From assembly GCA_028710415.1 (NCBI GenBank), contig JAQTUE010000010.1, positions 62,001 through 126,000 on the forward strand: 64,000 nucleotides of DNA, in the 5' to 3' direction. This stretch comes from Paludibacter sp. Lineage in GTDB: Bacteria > Bacteroidota > Bacteroidia > Bacteroidales > Paludibacteraceae. Below the pieces are notes generated by a model that worked only from the letters and a program-made list of their open reading frames with translations, had not been told where the DNA came from and searched no databases. Position 1 is the first letter of the stretch, and the number at the start of each line of letters is the position of its first letter. This document shows positions 1 to 9,439 of the stretch, piece after piece. Made by a program: the position numbers and the translations under genes.

Positions 1-1731
1 ATAAGCTTTGTCAATGGTGCCCGGAATGGTCGCAGTTCACGCAGCTTTTACACCGGGAGCGACAGCTTGTGGGCGGGAGTCAGAACAAAACTCAAAGCCG
101 GTGATTATGTGTTTATACAGTTTGCCCATAATGACGAGAAATTCGGAGGACTATCCGATACCGCAAAACTGGGAATTGGCACAGCACCCTGGGGCGATTA
201 TCAGGGTTACCTGCGTTCGTATGTGAACGAAACCCGGAAAGTGGGAGCAACTCCAATTTTAGTGACATCCATTGTACGAAACTATTTTGCAGGCGATTCT
301 ATTACCTATAAAGGAAGGCATAACCTGGGAACAGATGATTCCACGTTGAACTATGTCCGTGCAATGAAAGCAGTGGGCCGCCAGTTAGCTGTTCCGGTAA
401 TAGACCACACGGCCCTGACACGTAAATATGCCGAGGGGCTTGGTGTAACAAGTGCCACCTCCATAATCTACCTGAGTGGTGACCAGACTCACCTGAATCA
501 GACCGGGGCTACCATCTATGCCCAACTGGCTGTACAGGACATGTTGAAACAAAATATCCTGACAGGTTATCTGAATGCTTCGCCAAACCTGATTATCACA
601 CCTGCTTCACTGAACTTTGGCACCAGTTATATTTCTGCCTATTCAAGTGCAAAGATCTCTGTCTCCGGTTTAAGTCTGACGCCAGCCACAGGCAATGTGA
701 CAGTGGCCGCTCCAAATGGTTTCCAGGTGGGGCTTGCTTCTTCGGGAGCATTTGCTGCAACTGTTCAGATACCGTATACCAGTGGCAACCTGGCAGCAAC
801 TGACCTCTATGTTCATTTTCAACCTGCCACAGAAAAAGTGTATGCCGATTCCATATCCATTTCGTACGGGTCGGTTACCAAAAGAATTTCTGTCAAAGGA
901 AACGGGCTCTCCATGAGCAGTGGCGTGGATGCAACCGTAAATTTCCCGTTGTCGGCTAATGCTGCTCCAACAGTTTCAGGACCTGTGATTGCGCTTGATG
1001 AAAGCTGGACCGGTACGTATGTAAAAAGTTATGCTACCATAGCTACCTGGCCTGCCGGGGTGACCGGAATAACTGTCCAACGTACCAGCATTAGTGCTAC
1101 AGCCTCCAATGTAGTGGATACCTGGCCTGCGAATGAAATAGACATAAACACCTCCCGTTACATACAATTTGCAGTAAAGCCTAATGCCGGAACAAAACTG
1201 ACGGTGGATTCCATCGGATTGTATGCCGGAGCAGCCGGAGGCAGTGGGTTGAGATACCGGGTGTTGTACTCCAAAAATGCAGGTTTCAGTAATCCGGTAA
1301 CACTTGAGGATAAAACTTCGAATACCAGCAATACGATGGTTGCACTTTCGTATAAACCAATGATTCAGGTTGCCGACTCCGAAGGATTCTATTTGCGCTT
1401 TTATCCGTGGTACAACGGAACAGCATCATTGAAATACCTATGTTTGTCGAACCTGACTATCAAAGGGCGTGTAAGCACCATGGCAAGCGGTGTAGAAACT
1501 TTAAAGGCAGCATCAATTCAGGTATATCCAAATCCATCGACCGGAGTTTACAACTTACAATCTACGGAAAGAAACTCTGTTGCCGAAATATATAATCAAA
1601 CCGGAATACTGGTAAAGAAGCAGAGAATGGACAATCCCACAATTGATTTATCCGACTGCCCAACCGGAATATATGTATTGAAGCTGCAATCTGACCAACA
1701 ATCAAAAGCGGTTTTACTGGTGAAAAAATAA
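1..1731 (+). CDS. Rhamnogalacturonan acetylesterase (SGNH/CE12-like) with T9SS tail, 5' partial
   Basis: The frame is open from base 1, so the start lies outside the window; the in-frame TTG at 67 is inside the SGNH domain and is not a start. Visible SGNH blocks are NGRSSRSF near codon 10, FIQFAHNDEKF near codon 37 and the catalytic Asp-His block GDQTHLN near codon 160. The same blocks occur in the complete single-domain paralogue at 36538-37299. Family knowledge: these esterases remove acetyl groups from rhamnogalacturonan I. After the catalytic domain come an Ig-like region (about codons 200-300), a second beta-sandwich (about 310-480) and a C-terminal block with YPNPSTGVYNL and GIYVLKLQ, typical of T9SS type A sorting domains. 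I infer secretion across the outer membrane and anchoring at the surface. It is followed by the large repeat array, so it probably ends a transcription unit. Confidence 0.85.
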   Translation: MSFVNGARNGRSSRSFYTGSDSLWAGVRTKLKAGDYVFIQFAHNDEKFGGLSDTAKLGIGTAPWGDYQGYLRSYVNETRKVGATPILVTSIVRNYFAGDSITYKGRHNLGTDDSTLNYVRAMKAVGRQLAVPVIDHTALTRKYAEGLGVTSATSIIYLSGDQTHLNQTGATIYAQLAVQDMLKQNILTGYLNASPNLIITPASLNFGTSYISAYSSAKISVSGLSLTPATGNVTVAAPNGFQVGLASSGAFAATVQIPYTSGNLAATDLYVHFQPATEKVYADSISISYGSVTKRISVKGNGLSMSSGVDATVNFPLSANAAPTVSGPVIALDESWTGTYVKSYATIATWPAGVTGITVQRTSISATASNVVDTWPANEIDINTSRYIQFAVKPNAGTKLTVDSIGLYAGAAGGSGLRYRVLYSKNAGFSNPVTLEDKTSNTSNTMVALSYKPMIQVADSEGFYLRFYPWYNGTASLKYLCLSNLTIKGRVSTMASGVETLKAASIQVYPNPSTGVYNLQSTERNSVAEIYNQTGILVKKQRMDNPTIDLSDCPTGIYVLKLQSDQQSKAVLLVKK

Positions 1732-1739
1732 ATAACTAT

Positions 1740-3299
1740 AGGGTTTTGCACCCAACTTTCAGCTATTTATTAATTTACCTCTGAATAGGCAATTATAATC
1801 TAATAGTAAGCTCCCAATTACACCGTAGGTGTAAACTTTGATTAACCCCCAGTGGAGCCTGCGGAACTGGGGGAAAATAAAATAGTAACTACCCAACTCC
1901 AGAGGAGTTGACCAAAGGGAAAGTACTTAAACACTTGGATCTGTTGGTGAACTCCTACAGAGTTCTGTCTTTGATTTCATTCATAGCCCCCAGTTTCGCA
2001 GGCTCAACTGGGGGTTATGCACAGAATACTCCTACGGAGTAATTATCGATAGAATATTTATTTCAAATAAGATCCAATGATTTGATCATTACTAAAAGAT
2101 AAAAAACAAACTATGGGTGCAAAAGCCGATAGCCATTTTATCTAATATGAAGCTACAGATTACACTGTAGGTGTATTTTTGAATAACCCCCAGTGAAGCC
2201 TGCGGAACTGGGGGGAAATAAAATAGTAACTACCCAACTCCAGAGGAGTTGACCAAAGGGAAAGTACTTAAACATTTGGATCTGTTGGTGAACTCCTACA
2301 GAGTTCTGTCTTTGATTTCATTCATATCCCCCAGTTTCGCAGGCTCAACTGGGGGAAAATAAAATAGTAACTACCCAACTCCAGAGGAGTTGACCAAAGG
2401 GAAAGTACTTAAACACTTGGATCTGTTGGTGAACTCCTACAGAGTTCTGTCTTTGATTTCATTCATAGCCCCCAGTTTCGCAGGCTCAACTGGGGGTTAT
2501 GCACAGAATACTCCTACGGAGTAATTATCGATAGAATATTTATTTCAAATAAGATCCAATGATTTGATCGTTACTAAAAGATAAAATACAAACTATGGGT
2601 GCAAAAGCCGATAGTCATTTTATCTAATATGAAGCTACAGATTACACCGTAGGTGTAACCTTTGAATAACCCCCAGTGGAGCCTGCGGAACTGGGGGAAA
2701 ATAAAATAGTAACTACCCAACTCCAGAGGAGTTGACCAAAGGGAAAGTACTTAAACACTTGGATCTGTTGGTGAACTCCTACAGAGTTCTGTCTTTGATT
2801 TCATTCATAGCCCCCAGTTTCGCAGGCTCAACTGGGGGTTATGCACAGAATACTCCTACGGAGTAATTATCGATAGAATATTTATTTCAAATAAGATCCA
2901 ATGATTTGATCGTTACTAAAAGATAAAATACAAACTATGGGTGCAAAAGCCGATAGTCATTTTATCTAATATGAAGCTACAGATTACACCGTAGGTGTAA
3001 CCTTTGAATAACCCCCAGTGGAGCCTGCGGAACTGGGGGAAAATAAAATAGTAACTACCCAACTCCAGAGGAGTTGACCAAAGGGAAAGTACTTAAACAC
3101 TTGGATCTGTTGGTGAACTCCTACAGAGTTCTGTCTTTGATTTCATTCATAGCCCCCAGTTTCGCAGGCTCAACTGGGGGTTAATCACAGAATACTCCTA
3201 CGGAGTAATTATCGATAGAATATTTATTTCAAATAAGATCCAATGATTTGATCATTACTAAAAGATAAAAAACAAACTATGGGTGCAAAAGCTGATAAT
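1740..3299. repeat. Tandem array of a ~342-bp unit built from short hairpins (5 copies, one shortened)
   Basis: The anchor GGGGGAAAATAAAATAGTAA recurs at 1869, 2210 (one base different), 2351, 2693 and 3035, giving periods of 341, 141, 342 and 342 bp. The second copy lacks about 200 bp of spacer. Each full unit is almost entirely small palindromes: TTACACCGTAGGTGTAA, AACTCCAGAGGAGTT, ACTCCTACGGAGT, and two long hairpins framed by CCCCCAGT and ACTGGGGG. The array is bounded by TTTTGCACCCA at about 1746 and its inverse TGGGTGCAAAA at about 3280, which also recurs inside units. No reading frame of note crosses it. It fills the gap between the acetylesterase and the first GH3 gene. The units are nearly identical, so the expansion is recent. 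Confidence 0.9.
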
Positions 3300-3447
3300 C
3301 ATAAAAAAATAAACCGCTAATTAGTTAGCAGTGCAGTGAGTTTAATAATAATCAAGCAGCACATATTAAAATCAATAAGTAGTAATCAGAATGTAATTTC
3401 TTTTACTGCATTTATAAAAAATATATACATACACAACGAAAAAAAGA

Positions 3448-6015
3448 ATGAAAATTTACACAATTAAGAGACTTCTAAGTATAAGCTGTTTGGTCTGTTC
3501 ATCCATCTTCGCTTATGCCCAATTGCCTTACCAGAACAAATTGCTTACCCACGAAGTACGTGCTGAGGATTTATTAAACCGCCTGACTTTGGAAGAAAAA
3601 GTAGGCCTGATGATGAACGATTCGAAGGCAATACCCAGGCTGGGAATTAAACGCTATGAATGGTGGAACGAGGCATTGCATGGTATTGCCCGTAACGGGA
3701 CAGCAACAGTTTTTCCCCAGACCATCGGGATGGCGGCTTCGTTTGACACTGAATTGCTGTATAAAGTATTTACAACAGTTTCGGATGAAGCACGTGTTAA
3801 GAACCGTCAGGCTGTTGAAAAAGGAGTGATTAACAGATACCAGGGGTTGACAGTGTGGACACCCAATATCAACATATTCCGTGATCCCCGTTGGGGCCGT
3901 GGCCAGGAAACCTATGGTGAAGATCCTTACCTGACCAGCAAAATGGGGGTTGCCGTCATAACAGGTTTGCAAGGGGATGGACAGGGTCCCTACGACAAGC
4001 TTCATGCCTGTGCCAAACATTTTGCCGTACATTCAGGACCTGAGTGGAGCCGGCACTATTTCGATGCCGATAACATTGCACCCCGGGATTTGTGGGAGAC
4101 CTACCTGCCTGCCTTCAAAGCAGCCGTTCAAAAAGGGAATGTGAAGGAAGTTATGTGCGCGTACAATAGTTTCGAAGGCCAGCCATGTTGTGGCAGCAAC
4201 CGCTTGTTGACCCAAATACTGAGAGATCAATGGGGATACAACGGCATCGTGGTTTCCGATTGTGGAGCGATCAATGATTTCTACAAACCGAATACCCATA
4301 ATACCGAACCCGATTCATCCCATGCTTCTTCCACTGCGGTCATGAGTGGAACTGACCTGGAATGTGGCAGCTCTTATAAATCTATAGTTGGAGCAGTCGG
4401 TCAGGGGCTGATTTCCGATGAGATCATCAATAAGTCGGTGAAACGATTGTTGATAGCCCGTTTTGAACTGGGAGAAATGGACACAAGTACACCGTGGGAT
4501 AAATTGCCGGATTCGCTTGTCAACTGTACTGCTAACCATAAATTGTCACTTAAAATGGCACAGGAATCAATGGTGCTTTTGAAAAATGACGGGATATTGC
4601 CCCTGGGCAAGCATACAAAAATTGCATTGATAGGCCCTAATGCCAATGATTCGGTCATGCTGTGGGCAAATTACAATGGTACTCCTAAGAAAACTACCAC
4701 ATTACTTGAAGCGATGAAAAATCGGATACCAGGTTTGGTTTATACAGAATCCTGCCCCCATACCTATCAGACTGCAAATCTTTTTCCAGAGTGTCAGTCT
4801 AACGGGAAAGCAGGAATTTCGGCTACCTATTGGAACAATACTGATATGACAGGCAGCCCTGCAGCACATGCACAATACAATGAAGCATTGAAATTTACAA
4901 AATTAAAGCCATTTGCCAGGGGGGTAAATGCCAATATGTTTTCATCAAAGTTCTCAACAACATTTACCCCAACCGTAGATGGTGATGTTGAGATCATTTA
5001 CACTGCACCAGCGAAAATAACGCTTTACGTTGAAGGAAAAGAAGCAAATCCGGAAGGACTTACGAAAACACTTTACCTGAAGAAACTGCAGGTAAAAGCA
5101 GGTAAATCCTATGCCATTGCTTTTGATCTGGTACGCACGGTCGAGATCGGAGAATTCAGGTTTACCATCCAACGAAATGTAGCCCCTGATGTAAATAAGA
5201 TATTGAATGACCTGAAAAAGACGGATGTTGTAGTGTTTGCAGGTGGCATATCCGCTAATTATGAACGTGAAGATGCCAATGTGTATGCCCCGGGATTTAA
5301 GGGTGGCGACCGTACCAGCATTGAATTGCCCCAGGTACAGCGTGACCTGATAGCTACCCTGAAGGCAGCAGGCAAGAAGGTTGTCCTGGTGAATTTTTCA
5401 GGTTCAGCCATGGGCCTGGTGCCGGAGAGTAAAAACTGCGATGCGATCATTCAGGCCTGGTACCCGGGTGAAGCAGGTGGCGAAGCAGCGACCAATGTAT
5501 TGTTTGGAAAATATAATCCATCAGGCAGATTGCCTGTAACGTTCTATCGGAATGCGGAACAGCTGCCACCGTTCGAAAATTACGATATGAAAGGGCGTAC
5601 CTACCGCTACCTGAACGCAGAACCTCTCTATCCATTCGGATATGGATTGAGTTTTACTACTTTCAACTACGGAAAGCCGCACCTGGATAGAAATGTAATT
5701 ACAGCAGGAGATTCTGTCAGGCTGACAGTACCTGTTACCAATACAGGGAAACTGGATGGTGATGAAGTAGTTCAGGTGTATCTGAAGAAAACAAACGATG
5801 CGAATGGCCCGGTTAAGACGTTGCGCGCTTTCAAACGTGTAACTGTGCAGGCGGGAAAAACTGCAACTGTTTCATTTGAATTGAATGGTGAAAGCCTTGA
5901 ATGGTGGGATGCAGCAACAAATACCATACACCCTTTAGCAGGGAAATACCTGTTGACAGTTGGTGGAAGTTCCCGTGAAAAAGACTTAACGACACTACAT
6001 CTACAGATAAACTAA
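3448..6015 (+). CDS. GH3 glycoside hydrolase with PA14 insert (beta-glucosidase/beta-xylosidase type)
   Basis: An 855-residue protein with a signal peptide ending near AYAQ (residue 25). The GH3 N-terminal barrel contains RDPRWGRGQETYGEDP and KHFAVHSGPE; the nucleophile motif VVSDCGA places the catalytic Asp at residue 271. The second GH3 domain is interrupted by a PA14-like insert (about 452-577) and ends with the motif PFGYGLSFTTF. A fibronectin-III-like domain occupies about 745-850. There is no T9SS tail, so a periplasmic location is likely. GH3 enzymes with PA14 inserts act on beta-linked glucose, xylose or galactose at non-reducing ends; the exact sugar cannot be told. It lies 27 bp upstream of a second GH3 gene, probably in one operon. 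The leader between the repeat array and the ATG is A-rich. Confidence 0.9.
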   Translation: MKIYTIKRLLSISCLVCSSIFAYAQLPYQNKLLTHEVRAEDLLNRLTLEEKVGLMMNDSKAIPRLGIKRYEWWNEALHGIARNGTATVFPQTIGMAASFDTELLYKVFTTVSDEARVKNRQAVEKGVINRYQGLTVWTPNINIFRDPRWGRGQETYGEDPYLTSKMGVAVITGLQGDGQGPYDKLHACAKHFAVHSGPEWSRHYFDADNIAPRDLWETYLPAFKAAVQKGNVKEVMCAYNSFEGQPCCGSNRLLTQILRDQWGYNGIVVSDCGAINDFYKPNTHNTEPDSSHASSTAVMSGTDLECGSSYKSIVGAVGQGLISDEIINKSVKRLLIARFELGEMDTSTPWDKLPDSLVNCTANHKLSLKMAQESMVLLKNDGILPLGKHTKIALIGPNANDSVMLWANYNGTPKKTTTLLEAMKNRIPGLVYTESCPHTYQTANLFPECQSNGKAGISATYWNNTDMTGSPAAHAQYNEALKFTKLKPFARGVNANMFSSKFSTTFTPTVDGDVEIIYTAPAKITLYVEGKEANPEGLTKTLYLKKLQVKAGKSYAIAFDLVRTVEIGEFRFTIQRNVAPDVNKILNDLKKTDVVVFAGGISANYEREDANVYAPGFKGGDRTSIELPQVQRDLIATLKAAGKKVVLVNFSGSAMGLVPESKNCDAIIQAWYPGEAGGEAATNVLFGKYNPSGRLPVTFYRNAEQLPPFENYDMKGRTYRYLNAEPLYPFGYGLSFTTFNYGKPHLDRNVITAGDSVRLTVPVTNTGKLDGDEVVQVYLKKTNDANGPVKTLRAFKRVTVQAGKTATVSFELNGESLEWWDAATNTIHPLAGKYLLTVGGSSREKDLTTLHLQIN

Positions 6016-6042
6016 TAATAAATTTACATAAAAAACAATAGT

Positions 6043-9000
6043 ATGAAACAATTCTCTAAATTTAAAATTCTTCTGGTGGGTATAGTCCTCAGTGTACTAT
6101 CTGCAAATGCAGCCGACCCGTATCTGGATACGACTTTACCTTTTGAAACACGGGCAAAAGATCTTGTTTCGAAAATGACATTGGCTGAAAAGATTACTCA
6201 ACTTGGTCACAAATCTACCGCTATTACCCGGTTGGGAGTTAAATCTTACAATTACTGGACAGAAGGACTTCACGGAGTTGCACGGCAAGGGCTGGCTACT
6301 TCATTTCCACAACCCTACGGATTAGCTGCAACCTGGGATTCCACCCTGATTTACAACATTGCGACAGCTACCTCGGACGAAGCACGTGTAAAAAACAATA
6401 CAAGCGGACTTGGATTAACCTATTGGTGCCCGGTGGTAAATATGGACCGTGATCCGCGATGGGGTCGTGAAGAAGAGAACTTTGGAGAAGACACCTACCT
6501 GGCCGGACGTTTAGCCATAAATTTCATTAAAGGTATGCAGGGCAATGATCCAAAATACCTGAAAACGGTTGCCACAGCAAAGCACTTTGCCTGTAACAAC
6601 GTTGAACAGGGCAGAACGAGTACATCTTCGGATGTTGATGAACGCAGTCTTCGCGAGTATTTTTTACCTGTATTTAAAGAATGTGTTCAGGAAGGGAAAG
6701 CTTATTCAATCATGAGTGCGTATAATGCGGTAAATGGAGTTCCCTGTCCTGCCAATCGCACACTGCTGACCAATGTGCTTCGCAACGAGTGGGGCTTTAA
6801 AGGTTTTGTTGTATCGGACTGTGATGCCGTTTCGGATGTGAGCGTGAACCATAAATATGTTCCCACATTAACGGATGGAACTACCGTTTCCCTAAGAAGC
6901 GGAACCGACTTAAACTGTCAGTATACGTACCAAAACTATACCAACGATGCTATAAACAAAGGATTGTTACAAACGGCCGATCTGGATTCTGCTTTAGTCC
7001 GGGTTTTCAAAACACGTTTTATGCTGGGCGAGTTTGATCCTGCAGCTTCAGTATCTTACACAAGCATTCCCGCAACGACACTTGATTGCCAGGCAAACCG
7101 CGATTTAGCGCTCTTATCGGCTAAGAAAGCAATTGTGTTGTTGAAAAATCAAAACTCTTTCCTGCCACTCAGACTTGACACAATAAAAACCATTGCGGTT
7201 ATCGGACCAAATAGCAAAGCTGTCCAGTTAGGGGATTATAGTGGTTCTCCATCAGTAAGTATAAGTGCCTATTCCGGTATTGCTACCAAACTTGGCATTA
7301 ATGTGTCGGATGGCATTATTGAAGCTGAAACAGCTACTACTTTATCGGGAGGCCCAAAAATAGAAGCCTGCGTAGAAGGTGGTTCTGAGATAGGCTATAT
7401 TAAAAATAATACCTATGTTGGGTATGATTCAATTGCATTTTCAGCGAATATAGACAAGGTTAATTTCCGGGTAGCCAGTGCTACTGCCGGAGGTACCATT
7501 CAGGTTATGCTTGACAACCCAACCAACGGAACCGTAGTCTGTACTACCACCATACCCGGCACGGGAGCCTGGCAAACCTGGACAACAGTAACAGCCAGTG
7601 TAACTGGTCTGACCGGCAAACATAAAGTATATTTTAAGTTTACAGGTGTAGGCACCGGCTATTTGTTTAACCTGAATTGGTTTAAATTCTATAATAGTAC
7701 TGATTTAACAAATGCTGATACCAGTTTTACAAATGGTACTAAAACCATCTATTATGCGCTTGGATCAAGTGTAAACGGGGCATATGCACAGGCCGATACA
7801 GATGAAGCGGTAGCTGTTGCCAAAAAAGCTCAAATAGTAGTAATGGTGTGTGGAACCGACATGAGTACTGGAGGTGAAGGAAGCGACCGTTCGGCTATTG
7901 GCTTACCGGGAGGACAAGAGCAAATGATTAAAGCTGTTTATGCGGCTAATCCGAAAATGGTACTTGTGCTTGTCAATAGTTTTTCACTCGCAGTAAACTG
8001 GGAACAGGATAATTTGCCTGCAATTATATCTGCCTGGTTTGGTGGACAAGCTCAGGGAACCGCCATTGCCGATGTGCTCTTTGGCGATTACAACCCGGGA
8101 GGAAAATTAGCTTCTACCTGGTTTAAATCAACTACCGATATACCTTCGAAATATGACTATAATGTCCGGAATAACCGTACTTATATGTACTTTAAAGGCA
8201 CTCCGCTTTATCCCTTTGGACATGGTTTGAGCTATACTACTTTTAGTTACAGTAATATGACAGTAAGTTCTCCAACTCTAAATGCCGGAAATACAGTGAT
8301 GGTAACTGCCGATGTAACGAATACCGGAGCGAAAGTGGGTGACGAAGTTGCCCAGTTGTATATCAATACACCTTCTATCCTGGTTCGTCCGATTAAGCAA
8401 TTGAAAGGATTCTCGCGCATAACGCTGCAACCGGGTGAAACCAAAACTGTAAGCTTTAAGCTGAAATATGATGATTTGCAGTATTACGATGTTGCAAGCC
8501 GCTCCTTTAAGGTGGAAGCCGGATCAGTCAATTTATCAGTAGGAAGTTCGTCGCAGGATATTCGCCTGAATAAAACGATCAGTTCAACAGCCGGAACAGT
8601 TTCTACTACATACCGACTGAACCCGTATTCGCAGGTTGAAGCGGAAGATTATGAGAATAAAACCTCTTCAGTCATGCTTAAATCGTGCAGCGAAGGTGGA
8701 CTGTGCATTGATTCCCTGATTACCAACAGCAATGTTGTGTACAAGAACATGAATTTTGACAAAAGTGCTCTGAAGTTTAAAGCCCGTCAGGCTTCCTTAA
8801 TGAGCAATGGCAGTATCAGTATTGTGATAGATAGTATTTCCGGTCCGGTTGCAGGAACACTTAATCTGACAAATACCGGAAGTATCACCAGCTTTGTGAC
8901 CGATTCATGTACGTTGAATGAAATAAAAGGGGTCCACAATGTGTATCTGGTATTTAAAGGAGGAACAGCAACAGCCGGAACACGGTTGAACTGGTTTACT

Positions 9001-9315
9001 TTCCAACAGAAAGATTCAATTCCAAGTGGGCTGGTTGAAACCAACGAAAATGCAGGATATAAATTTACTATATTTCCAAATCCTGCAAAAACTGATTTTT
9101 TAATCCGTTACACCTTGCCAACTACCTCGGATGTGAAGATTGATATTTATACCATTGAAGGTTCTTTGTATAAATCGATTGTCCAAAAGAATCAATGCGG
9201 GGTAAATCAACTAACCCTGAATGCGAATAGCGAACACATGACTGCAGGTATTTATGTAGTCAAGCTTACTGCAGAAAAGTACATGAATTCTTTGCTGTTG
9301 AATATAACTAATTAA
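6043..9315 (+). CDS. GH3 glycoside hydrolase with CBM6-like modules and T9SS sorting domain
   Basis: A 1090-residue modular enzyme with a signal peptide ending about ANAAD. The GH3 core shows MDRDPRWGREEENFGED, KHFACNNVE and VVSDCDAV, with the nucleophile Asp at residue 259; PFGHGLSYTTF is the typical C-terminal GH3 motif. A CBM6-like module (about 424-552, starting IIEAETATT) is inserted within the second GH3 domain. A related module starting VEAEDYENK sits at about 865-985. The last 80 residues (FTIFPNPAKTDF, then MTAGIYVVKL) are a T9SS type A sorting domain, so the protein is likely exported to the cell surface, unlike the GH3 just upstream. A paired surface and periplasmic GH3 would fit stepwise side-chain trimming. 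Substrate specificity is not readable. Confidence 0.9.
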   Translation: MKQFSKFKILLVGIVLSVLSANAADPYLDTTLPFETRAKDLVSKMTLAEKITQLGHKSTAITRLGVKSYNYWTEGLHGVARQGLATSFPQPYGLAATWDSTLIYNIATATSDEARVKNNTSGLGLTYWCPVVNMDRDPRWGREEENFGEDTYLAGRLAINFIKGMQGNDPKYLKTVATAKHFACNNVEQGRTSTSSDVDERSLREYFLPVFKECVQEGKAYSIMSAYNAVNGVPCPANRTLLTNVLRNEWGFKGFVVSDCDAVSDVSVNHKYVPTLTDGTTVSLRSGTDLNCQYTYQNYTNDAINKGLLQTADLDSALVRVFKTRFMLGEFDPAASVSYTSIPATTLDCQANRDLALLSAKKAIVLLKNQNSFLPLRLDTIKTIAVIGPNSKAVQLGDYSGSPSVSISAYSGIATKLGINVSDGIIEAETATTLSGGPKIEACVEGGSEIGYIKNNTYVGYDSIAFSANIDKVNFRVASATAGGTIQVMLDNPTNGTVVCTTTIPGTGAWQTWTTVTASVTGLTGKHKVYFKFTGVGTGYLFNLNWFKFYNSTDLTNADTSFTNGTKTIYYALGSSVNGAYAQADTDEAVAVAKKAQIVVMVCGTDMSTGGEGSDRSAIGLPGGQEQMIKAVYAANPKMVLVLVNSFSLAVNWEQDNLPAIISAWFGGQAQGTAIADVLFGDYNPGGKLASTWFKSTTDIPSKYDYNVRNNRTYMYFKGTPLYPFGHGLSYTTFSYSNMTVSSPTLNAGNTVMVTADVTNTGAKVGDEVAQLYINTPSILVRPIKQLKGFSRITLQPGETKTVSFKLKYDDLQYYDVASRSFKVEAGSVNLSVGSSSQDIRLNKTISSTAGTVSTTYRLNPYSQVEAEDYENKTSSVMLKSCSEGGLCIDSLITNSNVVYKNMNFDKSALKFKARQASLMSNGSISIVIDSISGPVAGTLNLTNTGSITSFVTDSCTLNEIKGVHNVYLVFKGGTATAGTRLNWFTFQQKDSIPSGLVETNENAGYKFTIFPNPAKTDFLIRYTLPTTSDVKIDIYTIEGSLYKSIVQKNQCGVNQLTLNANSEHMTAGIYVVKLTAEKYMNSLLLNITN

Positions 9316-9332
9316 ACGATTTCAGATATACC

Positions 9333-9384
9333 TCATTTTTGGGAAATGGCCGAAGGTTCACCAACGGTCATTTCCAAAAAATGC
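9333..9384. terminator. Stem-loop downstream of the GH3 pair
   Basis: CATTTTTGGGAAATGGCCG pairs with CGGTCATTTCCAAAAAATG around a 12-nt loop, with one G-T pair and one bulge. There is no trailing T run on the plus strand beyond the stem, so it may be a 3'-end stabiliser or a weak terminator separating the GH3 genes from the next gene. Confidence 0.45.
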
Positions 9385-9439
9385 AACGGATTAAAAACAT
9401 TAAATAGATTTCCAATTATTAATTTTAAAAATCAATCAA

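Noticed and set aside
1740..3299. CRISPR array
   Set aside because: Units are about 342 bp and nearly identical throughout; there are no short repeats separated by unique spacers and no cas genes.
3574..4299. Long open frames on the minus strand inside the first GH3 gene
   Set aside because: They are shadows of a strongly coding plus-strand gene with complete GH3 motifs.
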